Positions 1-9,740 of a stretch of DNA of 64,000 bases are shown piece by piece. The first letter of the stretch is position 1. The number at the start of each line of letters is the position of its first letter. Where the stretch lies: positions 62,001 to 126,000 of the forward strand of contig JADNRY010000110.1 in NCBI GenBank assembly GCA_015501585.1. Reading direction: 5' to 3'. Both the position numbers and the translations under genes were made by a program. Source of the stretch: Rhodocollybia butyracea. Lineage: Eukaryota; Basidiomycota; Agaricomycetes; Agaricales; Omphalotaceae. The notes below the pieces were generated by a model. The model was not told the origin of the DNA. It made no database searches and was given only the letters and a program-made list of their open reading frames with translations.

Positions 1-498
1 TACAAGCCCACTCGCAAATGATGGTAGCGTGCGGTCTACAATCAAACACACGGCGCCTGTGGAGTGCATGAGATTGTACACCGCCTCCTCCGAGTTTTTC
101 ACAGATATCAGCAGTATCTAACGATATTAACGCCCTTCGTTAAGCATCGAATCTGAGGATGCGCTCACCGTCCACCGTAACATAAACATCGCAATCATAT
201 TAACCAGATATGAGTAACCATTGGGAGCAAGTAAACCGACTGTCACTACATCGTCGCCTGGCCTGCGAGCTTTCAATTGTGTAATTTCAAGGAGGTGCTG
301 AGTACGTTTTTGTACGTCTGCCATTAACTGGGCCCAGGTAATAGATTGTAGAGAAGGTTCTGAAACTCCATTTCCCTTAGCATCGGACTCATGTAGTATG
401 AGAGCAGCTTCTCGTTCTGGATATGCCGCAGAAACACGATATATGTAATCAGGAAAGCATAATCCTGGGTCGAGTGGAGGTGGGACGTAGGAGCTCAT
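1..498 (-). CDS. NRPS-like adenylate-forming enzyme, N-terminal part
   Basis: Start of an AMP-binding (acyl-adenylating) enzyme cut by the left edge of the window. Two exons are visible: 169-498 and 1-117, joined across a 51-bp intron (donor GTGAGC, acceptor TTAG). The start at 498 opens MSSYVPPPLDPGLCFPDYI, the usual opening of fungal aminoadipate-reductase-like (A-T-R) NRPS-like proteins. It is followed by GLLAPNGYSYLVNMIAMFML and, after the splice, ILLISVKNSEEAVYNLMHST, which matches the early part of the ANL fold where substrate-binding helices lie. Such enzymes activate a carboxylic acid with ATP and pass it to a carrier and reductase domain, but those domains are outside the window, so the substrate and even the NRPS-like architecture are inferred. 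A TATA box lies about 50 bp upstream. Family assignment is fairly sure; exact function is not. Confidence 0.72.
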
Positions 499-546
499 AG
501 GGAGGACGGTGCACAGGATACGAGCCGAGAAACAGCTTCGACAGAT

Positions 547-553
547 CTTTATA
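547..553 (-). promoter_or_regulatory. TATA box of the adenylating enzyme gene
   Basis: TATAAAG on the minus strand, about 50 bp upstream of the ATG at 498. Spacing is short but plausible for a fungal core promoter with a short leader. Confidence 0.45.
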
Positions 554-2296
554 GATAGAACTGTCGGAAAGGAGACCGGTAATCTAGGACCAACTCGTAA
601 AAGCTAAAGGAAAGACAGATGTTTAAATGTGTCTCTGGTGAGAGAAAGAAGCCCAAGTGCTGACTATGCTAATTGTCACTCAATTTACATAGCGCTGGGT
701 TTCCGTCGGAAAAGAGGAACTATTACAGCGGAGGGTTCCGTAATACATTGTGCGAGCGCAACTCGTTCAATTAGGTTGTGTTTTATGACATTGAGGCCTA
801 GTTGTCTGGTCGAATCAATCGCCAAGAATGTGATATACACGATTTGACAGAAAAAATACTGCGGTCTTCGGCAAGTTTCTCCGTAGGATTCTGTTTTAAT
901 CTCCCTACTCTCAATCTACTGCTCGTATTTCGGCTCCGTACAGAACTTCAACACCCAGTAATGATAGCGAGTCTTGATTCCCTCTTCAAGTTTGTTGTCG
1001 AATGAAGCATATCCTCACTGAAGGGACCCAAGTTTTAAGGAAGCGGGAGAATCTACTGGGTGGCTTGTGATAACACGTGAATGAACAGTGGACATGCCTC
1101 GAGCGCACTGCAGCTGACTAGTACCAATTGATTAAGGTCAACAGACCAATGAGGGGGAAGCCGACGACTTTAACGGGTGCGGGTAGGTATCACTCCAGTT
1201 TGAGGTACGAATGTATCCATTGATATTCCTATCGAGAATCTGAGGTACAAGTCTCACAGAAAACAGAGAAATAGGGCTTACTTGGTCGCTACATGAGCTG
1301 GGACAAACAGAGAGCTGACCAAAACGAGGAGTTCATATGTTAGCTTAAGGTTATCGACATTGTATGCTACCACCAAGAGCTCCTTGAGATTTAAGCAGAT
1401 AGAATTGTTGTGAGGAAAAATTGCATTAGAGCTATTTTCGGAAGGAACATGGAAATTGAAAGGGTAAACCATAAGCCGCAGTTTGAACTTGTAGCCTATT
1501 GTATAGCTACATCTTGTCTTCGTCCACACTGTGTTGGTGAAGTAAAGATAATTAGCGAGACTGTCACGAAACGAAACAAAGCTTTAGTTCGAATCTCGGG
1601 GCGTCCCCGGTCTATCACCGCAACAACGGATTCTTGATAATTTTTAGTTCGCACTCTTGCATCCGCGCGCTGTGAAGATCTGAAGATTGAAATTTGAACG
1701 TTTGGCCGTTGACGTTGAAGCAAGAACATGAGCGCTAATTAGCGCGCTCGTCCGCAAGCGCCACGCCTGTTACTTTGGTGAAAGGTCTATCCTCATAAAT
1801 TCCGCCACCAACTCTTTGAGCTCTCGAAAACTGCTCATTCATAACCGTCTGTCATCTCAAAATTTATTTCCTTATACTTCACGATACTTATCTAAGGACT
1901 AAACTGATTCCCGCTCTTTCTGATCCACACTACTTCAAAACTTGACATGTTGGTCACAGGATACATCTCATGTCTCTTCTTTCGCAGGAAGAAGAAACGA
2001 AGACTTTCCGCGTTCAAGTGTAATAAATTCTTCCGTCGTTCCCGCGACAATATTTTGTTTGCCGAGTTATCACACACTCACAGGCCTGAGGTCTTCGGCC
2101 GAGTGGCCTGTAATAAAACATAACGATTGCAATGGCGATTGCTCACAGTCGGCCCATGGCACGGCAGGTGATCTGTACTCCTCGAACCCTGGGCCTGTGG
2201 TAACTCAATTCACTGGTATCTCCTTTTAATCGTCCCCAGCTTTCACTCTCTACTCGAATTCATCTACACTGTTCCATTAGTACAACTGACCGTACA
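554..2296. other. Intergenic region without a supported gene
   Basis: Divergent intergenic space between the adenylating enzyme (minus) and the methyltransferase (plus). Only short open frames of 60-95 codons occur, overlapping on both strands, with no recognisable motif or consistent splice pattern. The 3' part presumably holds the methyltransferase promoter, but no clear TATA box is visible there. Confidence 0.6.
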
Positions 2297-3426
2297 ATGT
2301 CAACTCAGGCACCTCAGGCCTGGTTCCTCCCTCTGGACGCGAAATACTATAATCCTGATGAAGATGAAAAGACATTTTTCAAAATTGAAACCGGTATATC
2401 CGATGACGACGAGCTGAAAAAGCATATTATCACTGTACAGACAAAAGCATTCTCAGTGGGTGTCTTAGTTGGTCTCTTCCCAAACATCCTCAAATTTTTC
2501 CGCAGATATTCCCGTATCCTTGTATCCGCAGATTTGGGTTCACTGAGTAGGTTCCTCGACCATTTCACACCTTGTTTGGCTAACAGATATCTCGAGGTTA
2601 AAATTGGGACGTCTCCCCGCGTATGAGCAGCTGCTTAAGCTTGGAAGAGATAGAGAAAATGCGATTTTTATCGATTTGGGCTGTTGCTGTTCGTGGTGCC
2701 TATCGTTTTCTCTTGATTGCTTTTTTGCTAACAATTATTACGTCGGTCGGGAATGCAGTTGGCAATGACGTTAGAAAGGCCGTACAGGATGGGTACCCTG
2801 TCCAAAACACAATTGCTGTGGACCTTCGCAGAGGTAAGTAACAGTATGATGTGGCTTGGATACTGAGCGTGATCACATAACGTTTAGGGCTATGGGACCT
2901 TGGCCATGAAATGTTCAAGTCCACGCCTGAGTCTTTTACAACCCCTTTCATTGAGGGTGATATCTTGGACCAAAAGTTTCTTAGCACTGTCGTGCCTTTT
3001 ACAAAGGACTCGCCCCCAACCACTGCTGCCCCCTCCCTCAACACCGTCACAACCCTAAATGAACTCCGTGGGCATGTCTCCGTACTGTACACAGCTTCAT
3101 TCTTCCATTTGTTCCTCGAACCAGAACAAGAAAAAATCGCACATGCTCTGGCTGGTCTTCTTTCCCCTGAACCTGGGTCCATGCTCCTCGGTGTACATGG
3201 TGCGTCGAACACTAAAGGATTCTGGAAGCCAACCGGATCAGACTACACGATGTTCTGTCACTGTCCGGAGAGCTGGAAAGAGTTATGGGAAGGAATATTT
3301 GGGAAGGGTAACGTTGAGGTGAAGGCTCGCGTTCGCCGGGAGGTTGGTGGTGACAGCTACTATGACATGTACCCGGGAAACACGAACCCATTCCAAGTCA
3401 TGGAATGGTCCATTACAAGGCTCTAA
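2297..3426 (+). CDS. SAM-dependent methyltransferase (AusD/Trt5-like fungal family)
   Basis: Five exons (2297-2455, 2506-2546, 2597-2688, 2759-2833, 2888-3426) give 301 residues in frame throughout. The N-terminal signature LDAKYYNPDEDEKTFFKIET is typical of a fungal methyltransferase family that includes AusD and Trt5 of meroterpenoid pathways and many uncharacterised basidiomycete members. After the splice come FPYPCIRRFGF and PAYEQLLKLGRDRENA, then the SAM-binding motif I IFIDLGCCFGNDVRKA, and DGYPVQNTIAVDLRRGLWDL with the acidic motif II residue. The four introns are 50-70 bp. The start was chosen because it is the first ATG and begins the conserved N-terminus. Acceptor substrate unknown. 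The last exon is duplicated, in broken form, at 7738-9180. It lies convergent with protease gene A, 596 bp away. Confidence 0.82.
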
Positions 3427-4021
3427 TTTCGACTACTTATAGAATTTACGCTGTACAATATGACTAGACTTTTAGATCAGCGCGAAGGCGAGTCCAAGGC
3501 GAGTTTTATTGTCATAAAGAGAGAAGGTACACGCGATCGAATACTTAATCCAGAATCAGCTCGTGAAGGGTTCCAACTGTCGAAATACAGGTTAATATGC
3601 ACTGTGCAAGTTGGACGAACCAAGGAATCCCGGTTGAACGTCATGGGACGTACGCAAGATGCAGAACTGAACCACTGGCAGCGCTCAGGATTGGTTTCGC
3701 TAAAGTCAGATGTAATGGAAATCCTCACCGATTAGTAGTGTAAGTACTGTATGGAATGGAACGTACACTGGTAGTCTCGAGAATCCAGACCATCTACTTA
3801 TAGTACGCTGGGTACCCCAAGTACTCCGTACGTACACACTGGGTGTGATATTCCTAGCTTTGACATTGCCATATATCTTAAAGTCATTACGTTGATTTTA
3901 AATTAGGATCCCATCACATATGTGTAAGGTATTAAGGCTTCAGCACAAATGAGAGTCGTTCAATGAGTAGGTGGTTGCTGATAGAGAAAAACTGAATCAT
4001 GATGAGACGGTTCTGGGTTTA
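3427..4021. repeat. Methyltransferase-protease intergenic segment, duplicated
   Basis: Convergent intergenic DNA between the methyltransferase and protease A. The segment recurs as 9183-9740 (same order, recognisable base identity, for example around the shared GTACTCCGTACGTA-like stretch near 3825 and 9575), as part of the tandem duplication. A plus-strand frame at 3460-3735 is open for 91 codons, but its counterpart at 9219-9464 diverges in frame, so I do not call it a gene. Confidence 0.7.
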
Positions 4022-5618
4022 CTATGCTAAGGTGGCAAATCCAACGGCGTTCTGTTCAAAGCTGAAGACAGTGTAAACATTTTTCATGAAACTAGAGAAC
4101 AGATATCAGTAAAGGGAAGTGTCAAACAACGAATATACGAGCCAGTCTCCGATAATCCAGGCGCTGTCTCCAGTCCCAATGTCCTTCGCAGCTAGAGCGC
4201 CCACACAAGAGGAGGATCCCGCCTCTGTCTGTCCCAGATTGAAGCTGAAAAAAAAACGGAGTCGTTCAGAAACTAGGCTTCAGCACAGATATAATGCTTA
4301 CTTGTCGCGAGTGACTGCCCAGGACTTTCCACCCCAGCTGAACGAGACTTCTGGGATACTGTCGCAAGGGAAAGAGTAAAAACCTTGGCTCGAGTCAAAC
4401 TCCTTGGTGCCAGGTATACTGTCATAAAATTCTTTCACTGCTTCGGTTGGGCCGTACCTAGGGTGTCCTCAGCCATAAGCCCAATAAATCAGAATGCAAA
4501 AACATACATGATAGTCGTGCCCGAATCTATGATGGTATCAAAACCAGATACAGCAATTTCGCTCCCAGAGGAGATGCTTGCGCCAATAACTTGCCAAAAT
4601 CCAGTCGTGGCATTAACATCGTGGAACTCAATAGAGCCAGTGAACAAGCTTGAGTCGGCACCGCCGAGGAAGAGTTCTGAGCGAGATGAAGAAAGGGAGA
4701 ACCCGAATTCATTGCTTGCAACGGTTCCCTGAGAATTGGCAGTGTTAAAGAAGGGATCTGCGTTGAGGTTGGAAATCGCTGGAAAAGCCAAACCCAGTAT
4801 ACCATCAAAGGGGTCAGAGGATCCGGATGATGAATGGGTGACGGCAGAGAACGTCTGCTTGGTGGCTTTGACACCAGCAACGGTAACAGTGTCTTGGAGG
4901 ATTGGGCCAGAGGCGGTGGAATTATCTCCGTACGTGATAGAAAAGGTTCCGGATTCCTTAGTAGAAGTGGAAGATAAGGCCGCTTTGTATGTGTTCTTGT
5001 CTGAGCAAGCGGATCCGGTGCAGGACGATGATGGTACCCAGAGATCGGAAGATCCGGCTGAAGAATATCTCAACCAGATGTTTGAGTGAGTGGAGAAAAC
5101 TTACTGTCAAAGTCAATGACGAAGTGCTGTGGAGGAGTTCCAATGGAAATTGAACCTAGTAAGAATAAGTAAGTTTAATATTCGGTTGATATCAGGTTGA
5201 TATCATAGCTCAACAACTTACCAGTCCAAACTTCACCGTCCTCATCTGTTAAAGACTTGGCTTGGCGCCTGGTAAGACGAGCCTCGACGCTCGGTGGAAG
5301 GGATGCAACGGGTTTGATTTCCCAGCCCTAGAAACTCAAGATGAGCACGACTTATTTATCGTATTCCAATAAGGGTCCCCAAACCTGAGGTAAACTACCA
5401 GTGTTTCTTTGCAAGTTTATCAAGTTTTGACGATGCTTGTTCTGAGTAGCAACGCCTTGGACGATGGCTCTGTCGTAATCAAAAGTTCCATCCGCCTTGG
5501 TGAGAGTGGAACGTTTAGGCAACGCAATAGCTCCACGGGGCAGCTGTTGCAGTAGTGGGGTGGCCGCAGCGAGCATAGCGAGAGCGACGGAGCTAAGGAG
5601 AGAAGCCTTGCAAAACAT
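4022..5618 (-). CDS. Secreted A1 aspartic protease, copy A (polyporopepsin-like)
   Basis: Pepsin-family endopeptidase, secreted as a preproenzyme. Seven exons on the minus strand: 5385-5618, 5222-5327, 5105-5155, 4508-5057, 4302-4457, 4143-4244, 4022-4091; 422 residues. Signal peptide at residues 1-20 (MFCKASLLSSVALAMLAAAT), then a propeptide of about 90 residues. The first catalytic motif, DTGSSDLWVPS, is assembled across the exon 3/4 junction; the flap tyrosine lies in ITYGDNS; the second catalytic motif is IIDSGTTIMYG, split by intron 4. Two Cys pairs (SCTGSAC; FPCDS with SSCVG) fit the family. The last intron would need a GC donor (GACTG|GC) to stay in frame; if not used, the C-terminus is garbled. 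A TATA box sits about 100 bp upstream. Copy of the same ancestral gene as B. Confidence 0.85.
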
Positions 5619-7090
5619 TGCGAACGGATGGTTTGAATGAAGGTGAAGGAGGTCGCAAGCAAAACAAGGGCGGAAACAGAGAGAACCCTGATGAGGATTC
5701 TGAGTTTCATTGTGGGCTTTTATACCAAGGTGGCTGGCTGATGTAACCGAGTAACGAGTGGTGCTTTCGCACAAGCGACCATGTTGGCAACAGTCCGCAA
5801 GTCATGCGTAGATTGCATGAGAGATCATCAACGCATCAACATCCACAAAGTACGTACCAGAAAAACTAGCGCACCATTCTTCTCTGCATTTGGAAACGCT
5901 GCCTTTACCGTACCATGTATCAATCTTATAAATACCAGTCAATTCCTACAGAAAAGCTTTCATCGAGCATCGCACAAGAGACGAAGCAAAGTTACACACG
6001 GACAGAATTTCGGTGTATGTGGTGCGGTGCCAAGACATGCCATCAGCGGAGTCGAAGTATTCGCTGTATGTATTTGATTTGAATTTCATTCGTGAGTGAT
6101 AAGTATAGGGTGAGACTGAGTAGAATTGAGCGTGCGCATGTAGAGTTGAAAAAATGGACATTTGAAACCTGGAGGACTCACTGGAGGCTTCGTTCTCCTT
6201 CAAGTTCGCTTCCTCTTTGGGCTTGAGTCAAATTACGGCCTGCTCCGCATCATTTATCGAGTATGAAAATCGAGTACATAGTTCTGTTGCAATTCTGTCG
6301 CGTTGTCGAATTCTTGGAGCAGTTCACTGCCAGTTGGAACCAAAGCAATGTACCGTCATTGTACTAATCTTTGTTTCGTTTCTTCTAGAGTAACCACTGT
6401 CCTTCATATTCTTGTTTATGCATTCGCTGTATTTAGCCTCTTGTACTTAGCACTCCGTATCCCAGAGAATATATCAGCGACTGTGGTCGTGGTCCTGTCA
6501 ACAGTCTGAAGATGTCTATCAATACGAATGACAGCCTTTCAAGTACTTAATGTTCGGCTCCACCGCCAACAATTGCCCCAAATGGGTTAGTCGCACAAGG
6601 AAGGAACTTAGATGCATATAGTAGGCGAACAAAACACTTCTCCTTAACGAACTGAATACCGTGGATGTGACGAAAGAAGCAGGATAAGGGCGATAAAAGG
6701 AAGTCGAGATTTTGGATGTTGGATTCTTGTAACAACCAGCTTGGAGATGTTAAAGCATACGGACACTAGGGTATATTTCTGTCACGATTTTGGGTTTTTC
6801 CGAAGTTCAAAAGAGCTATGTAATCAGCGATTACAATTAAAGCTCTAAGTACCGTATAGAATAGAGTGTACGTGTTACCGCTGCGGTACCCTGATGCTCC
6901 GTGTTGGGTGTGATATTCCCAGCTTTGGCATTGCTTATTATATCATTACATTTTCAATTAGATCACACCGACTACGACCGACTGTAGGGAACCACTGCCC
7001 ATTTTGCTCAAGTTCATTCGCGTGTATCTTAGCGGAAAGAATGATGATTTGCACTTATACTAGTACAACATCTATTTAAATACCAGGAAT
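5619..7090. repeat. Protease upstream spacer, unit 1
   Basis: About 1.5 kb between protease A and the 3' remnant D. It is homologous to 11346-12886 (between B and C), and its proximal part to 14489-15300 upstream of C; for example the stretch CGAATTCTTGGAGCAGTT at 6307 recurs with changes near 11989. It contains protease A's promoter near its left end and D's downstream region near its right end. Short open frames here are not conserved between copies, so no gene is called. Confidence 0.65.
5718..5724 (-). promoter_or_regulatory. TATA box of protease A
   Basis: TATAAAA on the minus strand, 100 bp upstream of the ATG. The same box with similar context and spacing occurs before B (11445-11451) and C (14585-14591), and conservation supports function. 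Confidence 0.7.
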
Positions 7091-7729
7091 TTAGTACAAA
7101 GCCGGTTGATGAATAGCTGGTCGTTGATAAGGAAAAACTTTATGAGGGACAGTTAAGTGTAAACTGGAAGATCTGACAGCGGTTTTTTCGACAGTGTAAA
7201 CGCTCTTCATGAAACTAGAGAAAAGATATAAGCAAAAGGATAAATCAAAACCCAAGAACATATGAACCTGTCGCCAAGAAGCCAGGTGTTGCTTCCAAGG
7301 CCAAGGTCCTGAGCAGCAAGAGCACTGACACAAGTGGACAATCCCGTCTCCGTCTGTCCGAGATTGAAGCTAAGAAAAAGAGTCAATCAGAGAGCATTAA
7401 GCATAAAACAGAGTGTTAAGACATAATTTATTAAATACAATACACACTTATTGCCGGTGACGGCATATGACCTTCCACCCCAGCTGAATGAGACTTCTAG
7501 GACATTATCGCAAGGGAAAGAGTAGAAACCCCGGCTTGATTTAGGCAGCTTGGCACCAGAAACTTTGTTATAAAAGTCTTTTACTGCATCAGGTGGGCCA
7601 TACCTAGAATGGGAGTCCTCAGCGATAATCCCAATAAATCAGAATGTAAAAACATACATGATAGTTGTGCCCAAATCTATGATGGTCTCAAAGTTAGACA
7701 CAGCGGTGGTGCTTCCAGAGGCAATGCTT
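7091..7729 (-). pseudogene. Truncated aspartic protease remnant D (3' part only)
   Basis: The 3' part of a fourth protease gene, matching copy C from the middle of exon 4 to the end. It retains the sequence around the second catalytic Asp (now reading DLGTTIM instead of DSGTTIM, since the codon context is TTTGGGCACAAC), the intron after it, exon 5, exon 6 with its GT donor, and a diverged exon 7 whose frame runs past the usual stop to 7091. Upstream of 7729 the homology stops abruptly and methyltransferase sequence begins. There is no signal peptide, propeptide or first catalytic motif, so it cannot be an active enzyme. It marks the left side of the tandem-duplication junction. Confidence 0.8.
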
Positions 7730-7741
7730 AAGACCCGAAGT
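7729..7741. other. Tandem-duplication junction
   Basis: Point where protease sequence (equivalent to about 13446 in copy C) is joined to methyltransferase exon 5 sequence (equivalent to about 2971). Only a few bases around AGACC are shared, so a microhomology or end-joining origin is possible. Confidence 0.75.
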
Positions 7742-9182
7742 TTCTTAGACGGTCACTGTCCCGCCTGTTACAAAGGACTCGCCCCCAACCACTGTTGCAC
7801 CCTCCCTCAACAGCGTCACAACCCTAAATGAACTCCGTGGGCATGTCTCCGTATTGTACACAGCTGCATTCTTCCATTTGTTCTTTGAATCAGAACAAGA
7901 AAAAATCGCACATGCTCTGGCTGGTCTTCTTTCTCCTGAACCTGGGTCCATGCTCTTTGGTGTACATGGTGCGTCGAATACTAAAGGATTCTGGCAGCCA
8001 ACCGGATCAGACTACACGATGTTCTGTTGCTGTCCGGAGAGCCGAAAAGGGTTGTGGAAAGGGATATTTGGGAAAGGTAACGTTGAGGTGAAGGCTCGGG
8101 TTTGCCGGGAGGTTGGTGGTGACAGCTACTATGACATGTACTATCACGTCCATAGTTTTTATAAAAAATTTGAAAACTTGCCTCGGAGATGCTTTGAACG
8201 TCCTTGGATCTCTCCCGGATTTTATTGTAATGGGGATAGTATCCTAGCTTTCTTTCTATCTACTTTATATAGAAAATAAATACCTTGTTCAAGCACGATG
8301 ACTTTTCCGGTGTCGAGAGTGCGTTTGCACAGAGTTTTTATAAAAATCAGTCACATCAGTAACATATACAATCAACGGCACAGGCAGCGGCGCTGCCCTG
8401 GTAATTTCTTCACGTGCATTTTCATTCTCTCTTCTCTCTATTTTACGGTGGAATCGTTCCGTACTGGGACGTACCACCGTTTCTCGCAACGCGATGTCAC
8501 GTACCTCCTACAAGGCCGACCCGATCGAAATGCAATCCGAGAAATCGTCTTCAGTTGAGCCCGAGTCTAGCTTTGTACCAGACCAGGAAGACCAGAAACC
8601 TCACCGAAGATCTCCAAGTCCGGGATGGTTGGACGGCTGGGATGTATTCAAGTACGTTGCACATATCTCTTCAAAATTTGACGCGACTTGGACGAAATCA
8701 CGCTAGCGTGAAGCCGAAAGTTCTGCCGTAGAGTACCGGCTGAGAGCGGCAGCCTTCCTGTTTGAGCGATGTCACTCAAATATCACACTTTGGCTTCAAG
8801 TTTGTCTAGAACACTGTTTTCTGTCTGTAGTGTCTCGGAGAAAAGCTCCGAGACATCTAACTCTACATTTACACGTACCACAGACTCTTTTTCATTTTCT
8901 AATTCTGCATAGAAGTGAAATTACTCATTTTTCAAAAGAAAATCCACGCGCTTCATAAAAAACAAGTTGCGAAACTTGTAACCGCCCAAATTTAATCAAA
9001 GAAAGACTGTGAGAGTAGGTAATGGTATTTATACTTCATTTCCGAGCCATACTTATTGCAATTCTCGAGTGGAAATGCTCTTAAAGGCATTTTTAAAAAC
9101 CTTGTGCATTTGATCAATTTATAAAATTGATGGACGTGATAGTACCCGGGAAACACGAACCCATTCCAAGTCATGGAATGGT
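7738..9182 (+). pseudogene. Truncated methyltransferase remnant, split by an inserted element
   Basis: Second copy of the methyltransferase, limited to most of exon 5. The part 7738-8140 matches 2971-3370; the match resumes at 9143 after the inserted TIR element and runs into the downstream spacer. It lacks exons 1-4 with motif I and has no promoter of its own, so it cannot encode a working enzyme. Its upstream limit is the duplication junction. The copy carries indels: the 7738-7770 stretch differs in length from the parent, and the 3' end near 9180 lacks the parental tail codons before the stop. Confidence 0.82.
8141..9142. mobile_element. 1.0-kb TIR element (Tc1/mariner-type TA target) in the methyltransferase remnant
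   Basis: A 1,002-bp insertion bounded by perfect 13-bp terminal inverted repeats, CTATCACGTCCAT and ATGGACGTGATAG, with partly matching extensions to about 25 bp (a TTTTATAAA block on both sides). It is flanked by TA at 8139-8140 and 9143-9144, whereas the intact parent at 3361-3381 has a single TA there. GTAC target duplication with 12-bp TIRs fits equally well. There is no transposase frame, so it is non-autonomous. A plus-strand frame at 8494-8706 (MSRTSYKADPIEMQSEKSSS...) followed by a possible donor near 8653 might be captured host sequence; I do not recognise it. A hairpin, GTCTCGGAG...CTCCGAGAC, lies at 8831-8855. Confidence 0.82.
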
Positions 9183-9740
9183 CAATTTCGCCTGCTTATA
9201 GAATTTACGCTGTACAATATGATTAAATTTTTAGATCAGCCTCTCTTTTCCCGCCTTTGCACACTGTTTGGAGGGCGAGTCCAGGGCGAGTTTAGTGTCA
9301 TGAGGAGAGAAGGTAGATGCGATCCAATACTCATTTGGGAACTGGCTCATGAAGGGTTCCATTGTCAAAACACGATCGCACTGTGCAAGTTGGAACAACC
9401 AGAATACTCCCTGTTGAACGTCGGAGGTCGACTAGGATCAGACGTACGCAAGGTGCAAAATTGAACTAGCGCTCAGGATTAGTTTTGCTAAAGTCAGATG
9501 TAATGGAAATCCTCACCTATTGATAGTGTAAGTACTGTATGGAATGGAACGTACGCTGTGGTACCCCTAGTACTCCGTACGTACGTATTGAGTGTGATAT
9601 TCCTAGCTTTGGCATTGCCATATATCATATCATTACATTGACTTTAAATGATTAGGATCCCATCGATTGGTACGACATGTGTAAAGTAAGTACAAACGAG
9701 AGTTGTTCGACGAGCAGCTGGTTTCCAATAGAGAAAAACT
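9183..9740. repeat. Methyltransferase-protease spacer, unit 2
   Basis: Counterpart of 3427-4021 in the second duplication unit, with an extra stretch near 9240-9275. No gene seen. Confidence 0.65.

Noticed and set aside
1560..1625. tRNA-like B box (AGTTCGAATCTC) near 1590
   Set aside because: No A box at the right distance and no acceptor stem pairing; chance match.
3460..3735. 91-codon plus-strand frame after the methyltransferase
   Set aside because: Its duplicate at 9219-9464 differs in frame and length, so there is no coding constraint.
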